DNA from: Alteromonas stellipolaris
GTDB taxonomy: Bacteria > Pseudomonadota > Gammaproteobacteria > Enterobacterales > Alteromonadaceae
Direction of reading: 5' to 3'
DNA: 64,000 nt
Assembly (NCBI RefSeq): GCF_001562115.1
Contig: NZ_CP013926.1
Coordinates: 2,666,001-2,730,000 of the forward strand
Below the pieces are notes generated by a model. The model was given only the letters and a program-made list of their open reading frames with translations, was not told the origin of the DNA and ran no database searches. Shown one piece after another: positions 1-8,151 of the stretch (positions are counted from its first letter, which is position 1; every line of letters starts with the position of its first letter). Position numbers and translations under genes: made by a program.

Positions 1-546
1 CTGTACGTTGAAGAAGATGATATTGACTCAGTGCTTCGTGGCTTGGCGAAACAACGTCATCAAGCTATCGATATTAAAGTGGTAAATGGACTACGTAACT
101 TTCTCTTTGGCCGACCTGGCAGCGGCGGTTTTGATCTTATCTCTTTGAATATTCAGCGGGGACGCGATCATGGGCTAGCATCCTATAATGATGTTCGCGA
201 AGCCATGGGCTTTGAGCGTGCTGAATTTTTCAGTGATATTACTTCAAACACCACACTGCAAACGGCATTGTCCAACGCCTACAATTCAGTTGATGATGTA
301 GAGCTATGGATAGGCGGGTTATCTGAAGACCCTCAAACTGAAACGGGTTCTCAGTTAGGTGAGTTATTTACTGCTATCAATGTTAAGCAGTTCGACGAAC
401 TACGCGAAGGCGACCGTTTTTGGTATCAAAGATACTTGTCCAATGACGAGCTCGAATTGGTAGAAGGCACCACACTAGCTGAGGTGATTCGAGCGAATAC
501 CAACATTGGTAACGAACTACAATCCGAGGTTTTCTATGTAGAGTAA
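1..546 (+). CDS. Animal-type heme peroxidase, C-terminal part (5' end outside window)
   Basis: The reading frame is open from the first base, so only the last ~181 residues are present. The segment NIQRGRDHGL (about residue 54 of the visible part) is the signature of the animal/peroxinectin-type heme peroxidase superfamily, which oxidises small substrates with H2O2; the run LRNFLFG before it and the LRxGDRFWY-like segment (ELREGDRFWYQRYL) after it are also typical. These bacterial members are usually large secreted or surface proteins, but the signal sequence, distal histidine and heme-linking residues lie upstream of the window. The protein ends in an ordinary TAA. Family assignment is secure; substrate is unknown. 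Confidence 0.88.
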   Translation: MYVEEDDIDSVLRGLAKQRHQAIDIKVVNGLRNFLFGRPGSGGFDLISLNIQRGRDHGLASYNDVREAMGFERAEFFSDITSNTTLQTALSNAYNSVDDVELWIGGLSEDPQTETGSQLGELFTAINVKQFDELREGDRFWYQRYLSNDELELVEGTTLAEVIRANTNIGNELQSEVFYVE

Positions 547-760
547 CGTGTAAAGCGCGGATTTACCCTACTTGCTTTATGGATGAAGGGAACGGTACTA
601 GCGACAAAGGAACAAGTAGGGTTTATTCCGCACATTGGCCCCTCACCTTTCACCTATCAGTGCACCAAAATTGCCAAGTTGGAGTATACAAAGTAAGGCT
701 AAATTAACCTTATCAGCTTTTTTGGTACTACCGATGAGAAAATGAGTAAAGGAGATAACC

Positions 761-1024
761 ATGGCCAAGCAACACGCTGCACAGATCAAGAACGACGACA
801 CGTATGAAGCACTTCGGGATAAAGGCTACAGCAAAGAAAAATCAGCCAGAATTGCCAACGCGCAAGCCAACGATGCGCAATCGCCCTCGAAAAAAGGCGG
901 TGAAAGTAAAAAGTATGAAGAACGTACGAAGCAAGAACTGTACGACAAAGCAAAAGAAGTCGGTATTTCGGGTCGCTCGACCATGAGCAAAGATGAACTA
1001 ATTGATGCGTTACGACATCATTAA
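761..1024 (+). CDS. Small basic Rho_N-type protein (DUF7218-like)
   Basis: An 87-residue, lysine-rich soluble protein. The N-terminal half (KNDDTYEALRDKGYSKEKSARIANAQA) matches a small-protein family often annotated as DUF7218; the C-terminal ~35 residues (TKQELYDKAKEVGISGRSTMSKDELIDALR) look like the Rho termination factor N-terminal helix-loop-helix, a nucleic-acid-binding SAP-like fold. A strong Shine-Dalgarno AAAGGAG sits 6-7 bases before the ATG, which fixes the start. It stands alone between two unrelated genes with its own hairpin downstream. Role unknown; a nucleic-acid-binding accessory or stress protein is an inference from the fold and charge. Confidence 0.8.
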   Translation: MAKQHAAQIKNDDTYEALRDKGYSKEKSARIANAQANDAQSPSKKGGESKKYEERTKQELYDKAKEVGISGRSTMSKDELIDALRHH

Positions 1025-1111
1025 TAGCAGATTGAGCGTAACCTTAACAAAGAAGAAGCGTGTGTAATGCTAATGTGTGCCGGTCTAAGTAATATCAAGG
1101 CATTATTTAAA

Positions 1112-1165
1112 GCTGGTGATTTTGCTGTTGTTAAATCCAATGAAGCAAACAACAAATCCACCAGC
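1112..1165. terminator. Imperfect long hairpin between convergent genes
   Basis: GCTGGTGATTTTGCTGTTGTT at 1112-1132 pairs imperfectly (one bulge, one or two mismatches) with AACAACAAATCCACCAGC at 1148-1165, followed on + by a T-rich stretch. It lies between the convergent Rho_N-type gene and the aminotransferase gene, so it may stop transcription from either side. The stem is long and not GC-rich at its base, so terminator function is only probable. Confidence 0.45.
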
Positions 1166-1210
1166 ATTTAGTTTTTGTATTATCTTACAGGCCTTAAAAA
1201 CCTTTCAGTA

Positions 1211-2395
1211 TTATGCTAAGACTGTTTTTAATGCTTTTACGCAAGCGTCAGTTTCCTCAGGAATACCTACACTAATTCGCGACCATGTGTCGTAACCAGG
1301 CCATGTGCGGCCAACAACTTTAATACCTTGCGCTTTCATTAACTTTGCAAACTCGTCATGTGGCATACCGGTATCCATGTAGATGAAGTTGCCTTGCGGG
1401 TTTTTTGCATAAGCCTGCCCAAGTGATTCAGCTGCAGCCGTTAGCTTCTCGCGTTCAACCTTTACCCGCGTGCGCATGGTATTTAGGTTTGCATGATCTG
1501 CCATGCTAGCCATACCCGCAACTAATGCTAGGTAATTCACACCACCCATGCGCAACATGCCGCCCATCTTCTTAGCTTGTTCAGCTGGTAAAATGGCATA
1601 ACCTAAACGCTGGCCTGCCATGGCGTGAATTTTAGAGAAAGTACGGCAGATAACGACATCATGCCCTTCTGCCACTAACTTTGATTGTACGTTAGCAGGA
1701 TAAGCATCTGACATTTCAATGTAAGCTTCATCGATAAATACCTGCGCCTTTTTAGATACGCGCTTTGCAAACGCGGTAAGCTTAGCAGCATCTACCACTG
1801 TGCCCGTTGGGTTATTAGGGTTACAGATATACACGGCTGTAGTGTCTTCAGTGACAGCAGCTTCAATCGCGTCTAAATCGAAATTCATATCTGCATCTAG
1901 AGGAACGTAAGTCACATCAGCGCCCATGAATTCAGCGCCACGAGGTACACCCTCGTAAGTAGCCATTGAAGTTACCAGTTTATTACCGTTTTTTGTAATC
2001 CAATCGGCGTAGCCAAATAAGATGGGAGAAGATCCATTGGTAACAATAATTTGATCTTCAGATACCCCTTCTTGTGCTGCAATTTTGCTTTTAAGTACAT
2101 CCACCGTTGCATCTGAGTAGCGTGCTAAGTTGAATAATTCACCTTGCATGGCATCTACTGCTTTAGCTGAAGGGCCAAAGGCGTTTTCATTAGATGATAA
2201 ACGAACAAGGCCGTCACTCACATTAGGTGTAGCAGTAGGAAAATGATCCGTTTTCATACCTGCTGCGCTAAGTTCTTTAACGCTAGAGTCTACACATGCT
2301 GTTAGCGCAACTGCGCCAGCACCTAAACCAACTGACTTTAACCATTTACGACGTGATGAGTTAACTGATGGGTTGTTTTTTAATTCTTGTTTCAT
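1211..2395 (-). CDS. Tat-exported PLP aminotransferase, HisC-like
   Basis: A 394-residue fold-type I pyridoxal-phosphate aminotransferase close to histidinol-phosphate aminotransferases. Visible motifs: CNPNNPTG (PLP/substrate pocket), FIDEAYIE (cofactor aspartate), RTFSKIHAMAGQRLGY, whose lysine forms the Schiff base, and a C-terminal arginine segment. Unusually, residues 13-34 form a twin-arginine signal (SSRRKWLK, hydrophobic stretch, then LTAC), so the protein is probably exported folded by the Tat system and may be lipidated at Cys34. Cofactor-bearing enzymes do travel by Tat. Single gene; substrate in the periplasm unknown, so HisC function in histidine synthesis should not be assumed. 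Confidence 0.85.
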   Translation of the reverse strand: MKQELKNNPSVNSSRRKWLKSVGLGAGAVALTACVDSSVKELSAAGMKTDHFPTATPNVSDGLVRLSSNENAFGPSAKAVDAMQGELFNLARYSDATVDVLKSKIAAQEGVSEDQIIVTNGSSPILFGYADWITKNGNKLVTSMATYEGVPRGAEFMGADVTYVPLDADMNFDLDAIEAAVTEDTTAVYICNPNNPTGTVVDAAKLTAFAKRVSKKAQVFIDEAYIEMSDAYPANVQSKLVAEGHDVVICRTFSKIHAMAGQRLGYAILPAEQAKKMGGMLRMGGVNYLALVAGMASMADHANLNTMRTRVKVEREKLTAAAESLGQAYAKNPQGNFIYMDTGMPHDEFAKLMKAQGIKVVGRTWPGYDTWSRISVGIPEETDACVKALKTVLA

Positions 2396-3000
2396 TTGCC
2401 ACTAAGCCTTATATGTACACCGAATTTTAGACTAATGGGTAACAAGCAGGCATGCAAGTGAGAATTTGAAGTAACCCACTGAATTAATTGCACTTATTTA
2501 GTGCGCGCAATGCTCAAAAATGTACATTAGTAATAAATAGCTAAATTGTGTTTTTAATTCTTCCTTACATAAGCATTCGTATAATCCACATATAAGGCGG
2601 TGAAACTCTGGTATTTAGGTATAGGGGAACATGGCATTGTGCAACGATAGAATGTCGCCCGTTATCTGGCAAGAAGAGGGATTAGTGCCGAAATTTCATC
2701 ACTCGTGTTGTGACTATTATCTTAGAAATTAAGAGAAAATAGCCTAAATTAGCAGCATAGTTATTATCATCCTAGTTATAGGTATTACACGCTTTTATAT
2801 AACTATTGGGGCTAAAAGGCGCATCTAAGTATTAATTGTAATGTTCTTGTTTGTAATATTCCCCTTTTCAACTTGCTCAAATCACAAGTTCATTGAAGCG
2901 CACCGAATACGATAAAAATCATGCTGTGAGTTGGTGCATATTGGTGCATGTCGAGATCAAAAAAATAGGTGTTTTTTTATTCTTTCACCATTTTAATTTG
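2396..3000. other. 605-base intergenic region with tandem TTGGTGCAT sites
   Basis: No convincing gene on either strand. It contains the promoter side of the aminotransferase and the 3' side of the large membrane protein gene. The only structure seen is a 10-base tandem repeat, TTGGTGCATA at 2931-2940 followed by TTGGTGCATG at 2941-2950, one helical turn apart, as expected for a protein-binding site. The remainder is AT-rich and featureless to the eye. Confidence 0.4.
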
Positions 3001-6000
3001 TCAGTCCTTAGGCAATATCTCCAATGTTCTAAGGCTCGACAAATTCGTAATTAGCATGGGTAGCACGCCTAGTACCGCCGCTAATGTGGTAATAATAGAG
3101 TCGAAGGCAATATTGGCACTGAAAATCACTAACAGAAATAATAGCCCCACCAGCATAAATAATGGCGGCCGCAAATTATGCCAAATACTAGAACGCGTTT
3201 CTGCAAGCCATACCTCAATGTGCTTCGCAGACTCTGCGCTCATGACAAACTGCCTAAAGCTCTCATTCACCAAGTGCCATCCACAATCTCGATAAATAAG
3301 ACCCCTTCGTTGTAAATGCCCAACAATTTCAGCACTTGCTGGGTTTAATTTAGCACCCTGGGCAAGCTGTAACAGAATAAGCCGTTCGTTCGTTGTACAT
3401 TGCTCCCACCGCATTCGATAAGCGGGCCGGGCATGGTGAACAAAAAACTCAACTATTTGCTGAGGAGACCAGAAATCGTCCAGTCTCAGTGCGTGCTGCA
3501 CCTCTTTTAGGTGAGTCACATTAACTCCATTCAGCGACGACAATACTGCATCTATATTTTCTGCTGAGCGCTTCAGCTTTATTTCTAGGTGGTAAATGAG
3601 AAACGCCCTCTGCACATCGAGTAAATCGGGCCAATGAGTAGATTCATGCGCCAATACCGAAAAGGCAGTAGGCGATGTGGTGAGGGTATTTTTCTTACTG
3701 GCCACCCAATAATAATGTATAGAAAAACTGCGAAGTAATTTGCTCCACTGCCACAACTCGTTTTTACTCGGTAAATGTTCAGTTTCAAACGCAGGGAAGC
3801 TCTCGGCGTGGCTAAGTAGCTGCATCGGTGACATTTCAGATACTAATATCAAGTGATACTTGTGTTTTTGCAGGGTTTGAATAAGCTCAAACGCGGCATC
3901 TCGTTCGGTGTGATCAAGCAGTGCTTTGTTTAGCCCTTTTAGAATGATGGTTGGCGTGCTTTTATGTTCGTCTATTTTAATTATCTTTTCAAAATCGGGT
4001 TCTTTCACGCGAGTGAGCCAATCTTGAATGTCACCCACTTTATTTTCGAAAATTGTATGTTCGTGCGCTAAGAACGCGTTTTCTAAATCAGATTGGCTGA
4101 GTTGACTAATAAATTGCACCTGCATACGTGTTGAATTTTGCGGTGTTAGTTGCTTCCAAATGTACTCACTTTCTTCTGATTCAGATGGCGGGCGTAAACG
4201 ATAGCTGTCAAAAATATGCTCTCCTAACAGTTTGCGACTAATAAGCAATAGGGCTGCACAAAACACACTGAAAATGAAAATAATTGTAATCGCTAATATC
4301 TGTAAAAAGTACAAGGTGCTAGATGCCCGCATGAATCGTTGTGACGAGTAATGGAGGATTTTGTCATTGGTTGTTATTATGTCGGTCCCCGCTTTGAATC
4401 TATACTCGGCTGCAGAATCCGTTTGCAACGCTAAACTTCTGACAATAGCGTTAATAAAGGTATCAGTGTTATTGTTCAATACCGATGAATAGTCCTCGGC
4501 GTCGTCTAATGTTACCCAATCTTTTCTATCTAGCGCTGGGAATATCGTCTCAAAGGGAATGTCGGGGTCAGCAGCTGGTAGCCCTTCTCTTTGGCTCGAT
4601 GGGTCTTGATGCATTAAAGTTCGATACTTCTGGCTTTCCAGTGAAACTTGTTGCTGCCTTTCTAGTAGATGTTGATTCTGGAAGGTTGCCTGCCCTTCTA
4701 GCATGTAACTGTTTACGCTATTCACTAATATAACCGTAGGTACAACGGTAATAAGGTAAATGCATCCCGCTAAATACCATATGTAGCTGTTTGGCACGCG
4801 GCTGCTCAGCTCAGACAAACTACTGGGATTTTTAACTGATTGAACAGCAATTCCTTCGCGGACCGATTTCATCCACATCAAATAAGTTGAATACAAAAAT
4901 AGCCCGATTCCGACTAGTGGAAAAAGTAACGACTCGAAGTTTAAATGAGATACATGGCTGTTTTCAGTGTTTGTGACAAATCCCGATAAAAGCAGTAAAG
5001 ACAGCATGGCGAAGCAAGCCAACGGAATAAAGAACGGCATTCTAACTAATAAACTAGGTGTGCTTCCGTATCGCCATGCTAAAGCCTTTAATGATAATTT
5101 CTTACCCTCTACTTCAACGGGCACAAAGATAAATTGCAAAATGATGAGCATGAAAGTTAACGTAAAAGACAAAAAGGCCAACCGTGGAATAACAGTATCA
5201 ATGATGCCAATGGTGAAAAGTTGCATAGCACAAGCAGACCAAATCCATAAGGCCAACCAGCGATAGGTTTTACGCTCTCCTCCTATGACGTTTGCCTTAG
5301 GTGTTGCGGTATTTTCATCATCGTACTGATAATGAAACAAACGCGCCCACACACCTTGCGAGCTAACGTATCGACTTACAAGTACTAAGGGAATTAACAG
5401 TGTTAAGTAAAGGATAACCGCTAGAAACACCAGCAGCATATTAACTTGCGACGCTTCTTCTTGGTTGTAGAACACCACAAGCGCCCATTCAGGTATTGTG
5501 CCGTGCAATGGCCCAATAACCATGCTGTGTTCTTCTCCGCGATAATCTAACTGTAGCTTCGCGGGCTGGTCAACGTCTATATTCTGTAAGTTGGATAGCG
5601 TCGTTAAAAGCTGTAAATCGTGTCCGTTTTCAGCCACGAAATTTTCCACTAAACTTCGCTCTTCGTTACTGTGGTAGAGCACTTTCCCCACTTGGTCGAT
5701 AACGGCGTACCCTATATTTTTCGGCATTATGCGCTGATTTAAGCTAGTCAGTAGCGTACCTATAGAACTTATACGCTTGATTATTTCGCCTGTGCCATTT
5801 TCCCCATCTTTATCGATATGTTCGAAAACCAATTGGCTATTAAACCTTGCATCATCGATATTGCGTATTCGTTCAATGAAAAATTGCTGAGGTATGGAGT
5901 TAGTTGATTCAAGCAATTTTTCACAGCAAACTTTCCGCCCTGTGGTTTTATAGTGAAATTTACCAACAAGCTGCGTGTCTAAACGCCACATGCCTCCATT

Positions 6001-7401
6001 CCACGCTCGTTTATAGTATTCCCGTTCATTTAAAGGTGTTTTTTTGAAGTTATGGAGGTTTTTATGCGGGCGAAAAATCATGTCAGGCCTGTTCTCTTTG
6101 TAGCGACTCACCACACCGCTTTTGCCAAGCAAGAACCAGTTTTCAATAAAATAAGCGCTGGTATCAGCTACTGATTGCTCATTGATAAGCGAGCAATTCA
6201 AAAAATCAGTAGCGTTAACATTATCGTTGCTACCGCCTGAATCTACACAGCCTGAAATGACTTCACTTTGGCTTCTTTCAAAATAACGAGAATCTAATAA
6301 CAACAGTTCCGATAACTCTTTATCGAAATCTGAACTTATCATTTTGTGTATATGTGCGGAATCTAACGTTTTTTGTTGGAGCCAATATCTAAAGAATAGC
6401 TGATCGCTTATCGCTATCGTGGCAACCCCAAGTAAAATAAACAATCCTAAAATACATTGGGTAACATCAGAACGCGTATAGCTATAGGTGGGAGCGCAGT
6501 ATTGAATTTTAAGAATAGGAAGTGTAGCAACGAGTAATGTTAAAAAAAGTACTATCCATAACGCTGTATTGTTACCAATTTTAAGGTTATTGAGGACCAC
6601 TTCTTTTTTTTCTACGAAGGCTAGCAGATAGAGAGTCTTCGAATCGGCTGTACCTCCAGCATTTAGGCCCGTTATTGTAATGGGTTGCCGATAAACCCGA
6701 AGGTATAGCCCTGCAATTTGCCTATCTACAGAATCACTTGCCTTTAGATTATCTTCACTATCCGATTTATTATTTACCTTTTCGCCCAGTAATTCTTCTA
6801 CGTTTGAAAAGCGAAGATCAGACAGCGCTTTCGCGAAATTACTATGTCTTTTTTCCGCAATGACCTCACCATTATCATCACTGATGACAAGCAATGGAAA
6901 CGGGCTTAAGTGATTTGAGATAAGGTCAGCGATGGGTACTGCTACTGTATTATGCGCTACGTGAACTTTAAAAATGCGAGACTTTGCGTCAAACTCGCCT
7001 TTATCTTTATTTCCTTCGACCTTGGGGTTTTCTAAAGTACTGGCATTGTTTTTAGTGGTATTATTCACTATTACGAGGTGTTTGAAGTTTTCATTCGAAC
7101 TGATACGCTTTTTAAACTCACTGACTTTTTCATTTCTATTTTCGCTTTCATTTCCACTTTCATTTTTAGTTTCTTGAGGCTTAAACTCTTCTTTCACGCT
7201 TGTTAAAAGCATATCAATAGACTGCTGAAGGCTCTTACCCGCCTCGTTTAACTGCCGCAAATAACCATGGTTTTGCTGAATTTCATTCTGTTGAATTCGA
7301 AGAAAGTAGTATGCAGAGCCCACTAAAATAGCAATGAGCAAAAGTAGGCTGTAACGTTTGAGGGCTTCATGTCTGCCTGTTTGCATAATCCATACATCCA
7401 T
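3001..7401 (-). CDS. Giant membrane protein: Cache-like sensor segments, degenerate AAA/STAND-like module and winged helix
   Basis: 1466 residues. A membrane helix at ~18-36 is followed by a first extracytoplasmic region (to ~275), two more helices (~280-340), then a large extracytoplasmic region containing REYYKRAW and a GYAVIDQVGKVLYHS segment typical of double-Cache sensors, then several helices (~665-920), another small outer loop and a helix at ~1075. The cytoplasmic part has TPTIILKGLNKALLD and HLILVSEMSP, which sit like Walker B and sensor 1 strands of a P-loop NTPase, but no GxxGxGK[ST] Walker A is present. Next comes a winged-helix-like segment (TTNERLILLQLAQG...GHLQRRGLIYR...NESFRQFV), and two final helices. 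Single gene. A signal-sensing scaffold is inferred; ligand and partner unknown. Met6 (7386) is an alternative start. Confidence 0.82.
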   Translation of the reverse strand: MDVWIMQTGRHEALKRYSLLLLIAILVGSAYYFLRIQQNEIQQNHGYLRQLNEAGKSLQQSIDMLLTSVKEEFKPQETKNESGNESENRNEKVSEFKKRISSNENFKHLVIVNNTTKNNASTLENPKVEGNKDKGEFDAKSRIFKVHVAHNTVAVPIADLISNHLSPFPLLVISDDNGEVIAEKRHSNFAKALSDLRFSNVEELLGEKVNNKSDSEDNLKASDSVDRQIAGLYLRVYRQPITITGLNAGGTADSKTLYLLAFVEKKEVVLNNLKIGNNTALWIVLFLTLLVATLPILKIQYCAPTYSYTRSDVTQCILGLFILLGVATIAISDQLFFRYWLQQKTLDSAHIHKMISSDFDKELSELLLLDSRYFERSQSEVISGCVDSGGSNDNVNATDFLNCSLINEQSVADTSAYFIENWFLLGKSGVVSRYKENRPDMIFRPHKNLHNFKKTPLNEREYYKRAWNGGMWRLDTQLVGKFHYKTTGRKVCCEKLLESTNSIPQQFFIERIRNIDDARFNSQLVFEHIDKDGENGTGEIIKRISSIGTLLTSLNQRIMPKNIGYAVIDQVGKVLYHSNEERSLVENFVAENGHDLQLLTTLSNLQNIDVDQPAKLQLDYRGEEHSMVIGPLHGTIPEWALVVFYNQEEASQVNMLLVFLAVILYLTLLIPLVLVSRYVSSQGVWARLFHYQYDDENTATPKANVIGGERKTYRWLALWIWSACAMQLFTIGIIDTVIPRLAFLSFTLTFMLIILQFIFVPVEVEGKKLSLKALAWRYGSTPSLLVRMPFFIPLACFAMLSLLLLSGFVTNTENSHVSHLNFESLLFPLVGIGLFLYSTYLMWMKSVREGIAVQSVKNPSSLSELSSRVPNSYIWYLAGCIYLITVVPTVILVNSVNSYMLEGQATFQNQHLLERQQQVSLESQKYRTLMHQDPSSQREGLPAADPDIPFETIFPALDRKDWVTLDDAEDYSSVLNNNTDTFINAIVRSLALQTDSAAEYRFKAGTDIITTNDKILHYSSQRFMRASSTLYFLQILAITIIFIFSVFCAALLLISRKLLGEHIFDSYRLRPPSESEESEYIWKQLTPQNSTRMQVQFISQLSQSDLENAFLAHEHTIFENKVGDIQDWLTRVKEPDFEKIIKIDEHKSTPTIILKGLNKALLDHTERDAAFELIQTLQKHKYHLILVSEMSPMQLLSHAESFPAFETEHLPSKNELWQWSKLLRSFSIHYYWVASKKNTLTTSPTAFSVLAHESTHWPDLLDVQRAFLIYHLEIKLKRSAENIDAVLSSLNGVNVTHLKEVQHALRLDDFWSPQQIVEFFVHHARPAYRMRWEQCTTNERLILLQLAQGAKLNPASAEIVGHLQRRGLIYRDCGWHLVNESFRQFVMSAESAKHIEVWLAETRSSIWHNLRPPLFMLVGLLFLLVIFSANIAFDSIITTLAAVLGVLPMLITNLSSLRTLEILPKD

Positions 7402-7580
7402 GTCGAATTAAGATAAATAAGTATGGCTCACACCACCAGATTTGTACACTTTTTAAACAATAAATTTACGATGACTTAAGCTATGAAGAGAGATTTAGCC
7501 CGTTTTGATCCATATCAACGCTATTTTGACTGACATAAACCACACTACACCTATCCTTAAACCATTATGACAATGTGTGT

Positions 7581-7997
7581 ATGCTCTCGTTAGTAGACAA
7601 CAGCAATGCAAACCACGACATTCGTGCCGAACATCATGGCTTATATAAACTTAGCTTAACGCGTAATGCGGATATTGCAGTTGCGAGCAAGCCGGTCTTT
7701 GGTGCGAGCATTACTTTTCACACAGACCTGCTTACTCACGACAGCTTCATTGTTAAACCAGATAATTTATTAGGATGGGTAGATATGGGGGGATTGGTTT
7801 ATTTTAATATTTGTTCAGGTCAGCATCCCCTTGGCATGGGTAAAGTGAAAGGCGATACTACCACCACACTACCGTCACAATTTATTACCGTGGAAAATGG
7901 AATGTTACGCTTCACGACTGCGCTTCGCATATACCTGCTAGCGAAAACGCCCAGAGACATTCAAGAACACGGATTATGTTACTTCACCCCTGCGTAG
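7581..7997 (+). CDS. Hypothetical protein, 138 residues
   Basis: Not recognised. The protein is soluble, with no signal peptide or membrane helix, and alternates beta-type segments (SITFHTDLL, GGLVYFNICSG, GMLRFTTALRIYLLA). The ATG at 7581 is chosen over a GTG two codons upstream; neither has a good ribosome binding site, so the start is uncertain. It is divergent from the large sensor protein gene and convergent with recD. Sequence composition looks coding and no larger overlapping gene explains it, but function cannot be stated. Confidence 0.6.
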   Translation: MLSLVDNSNANHDIRAEHHGLYKLSLTRNADIAVASKPVFGASITFHTDLLTHDSFIVKPDNLLGWVDMGGLVYFNICSGQHPLGMGKVKGDTTTTLPSQFITVENGMLRFTTALRIYLLAKTPRDIQEHGLCYFTPA

Positions 7998-8151
7998 TTA
8001 ATAACATGTAGCTACGCGCAGATAGGTTGGCAGGAACCGTATACCTAGCTGCGTCTGGGTTTTAGCTTTTAAGTTTTAGGTACTAGGTTTTAGTTGCCCA
8101 CTTTTACGACTCAAATTATGGTAAGCATTTATAACTGTAAGTGGTAACACG

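Noticed and set aside
2969..3295. Open frame of 108 residues on +
   Set aside because: Lies antisense inside the 3' end of the giant membrane protein gene; no ribosome binding site or family resemblance.
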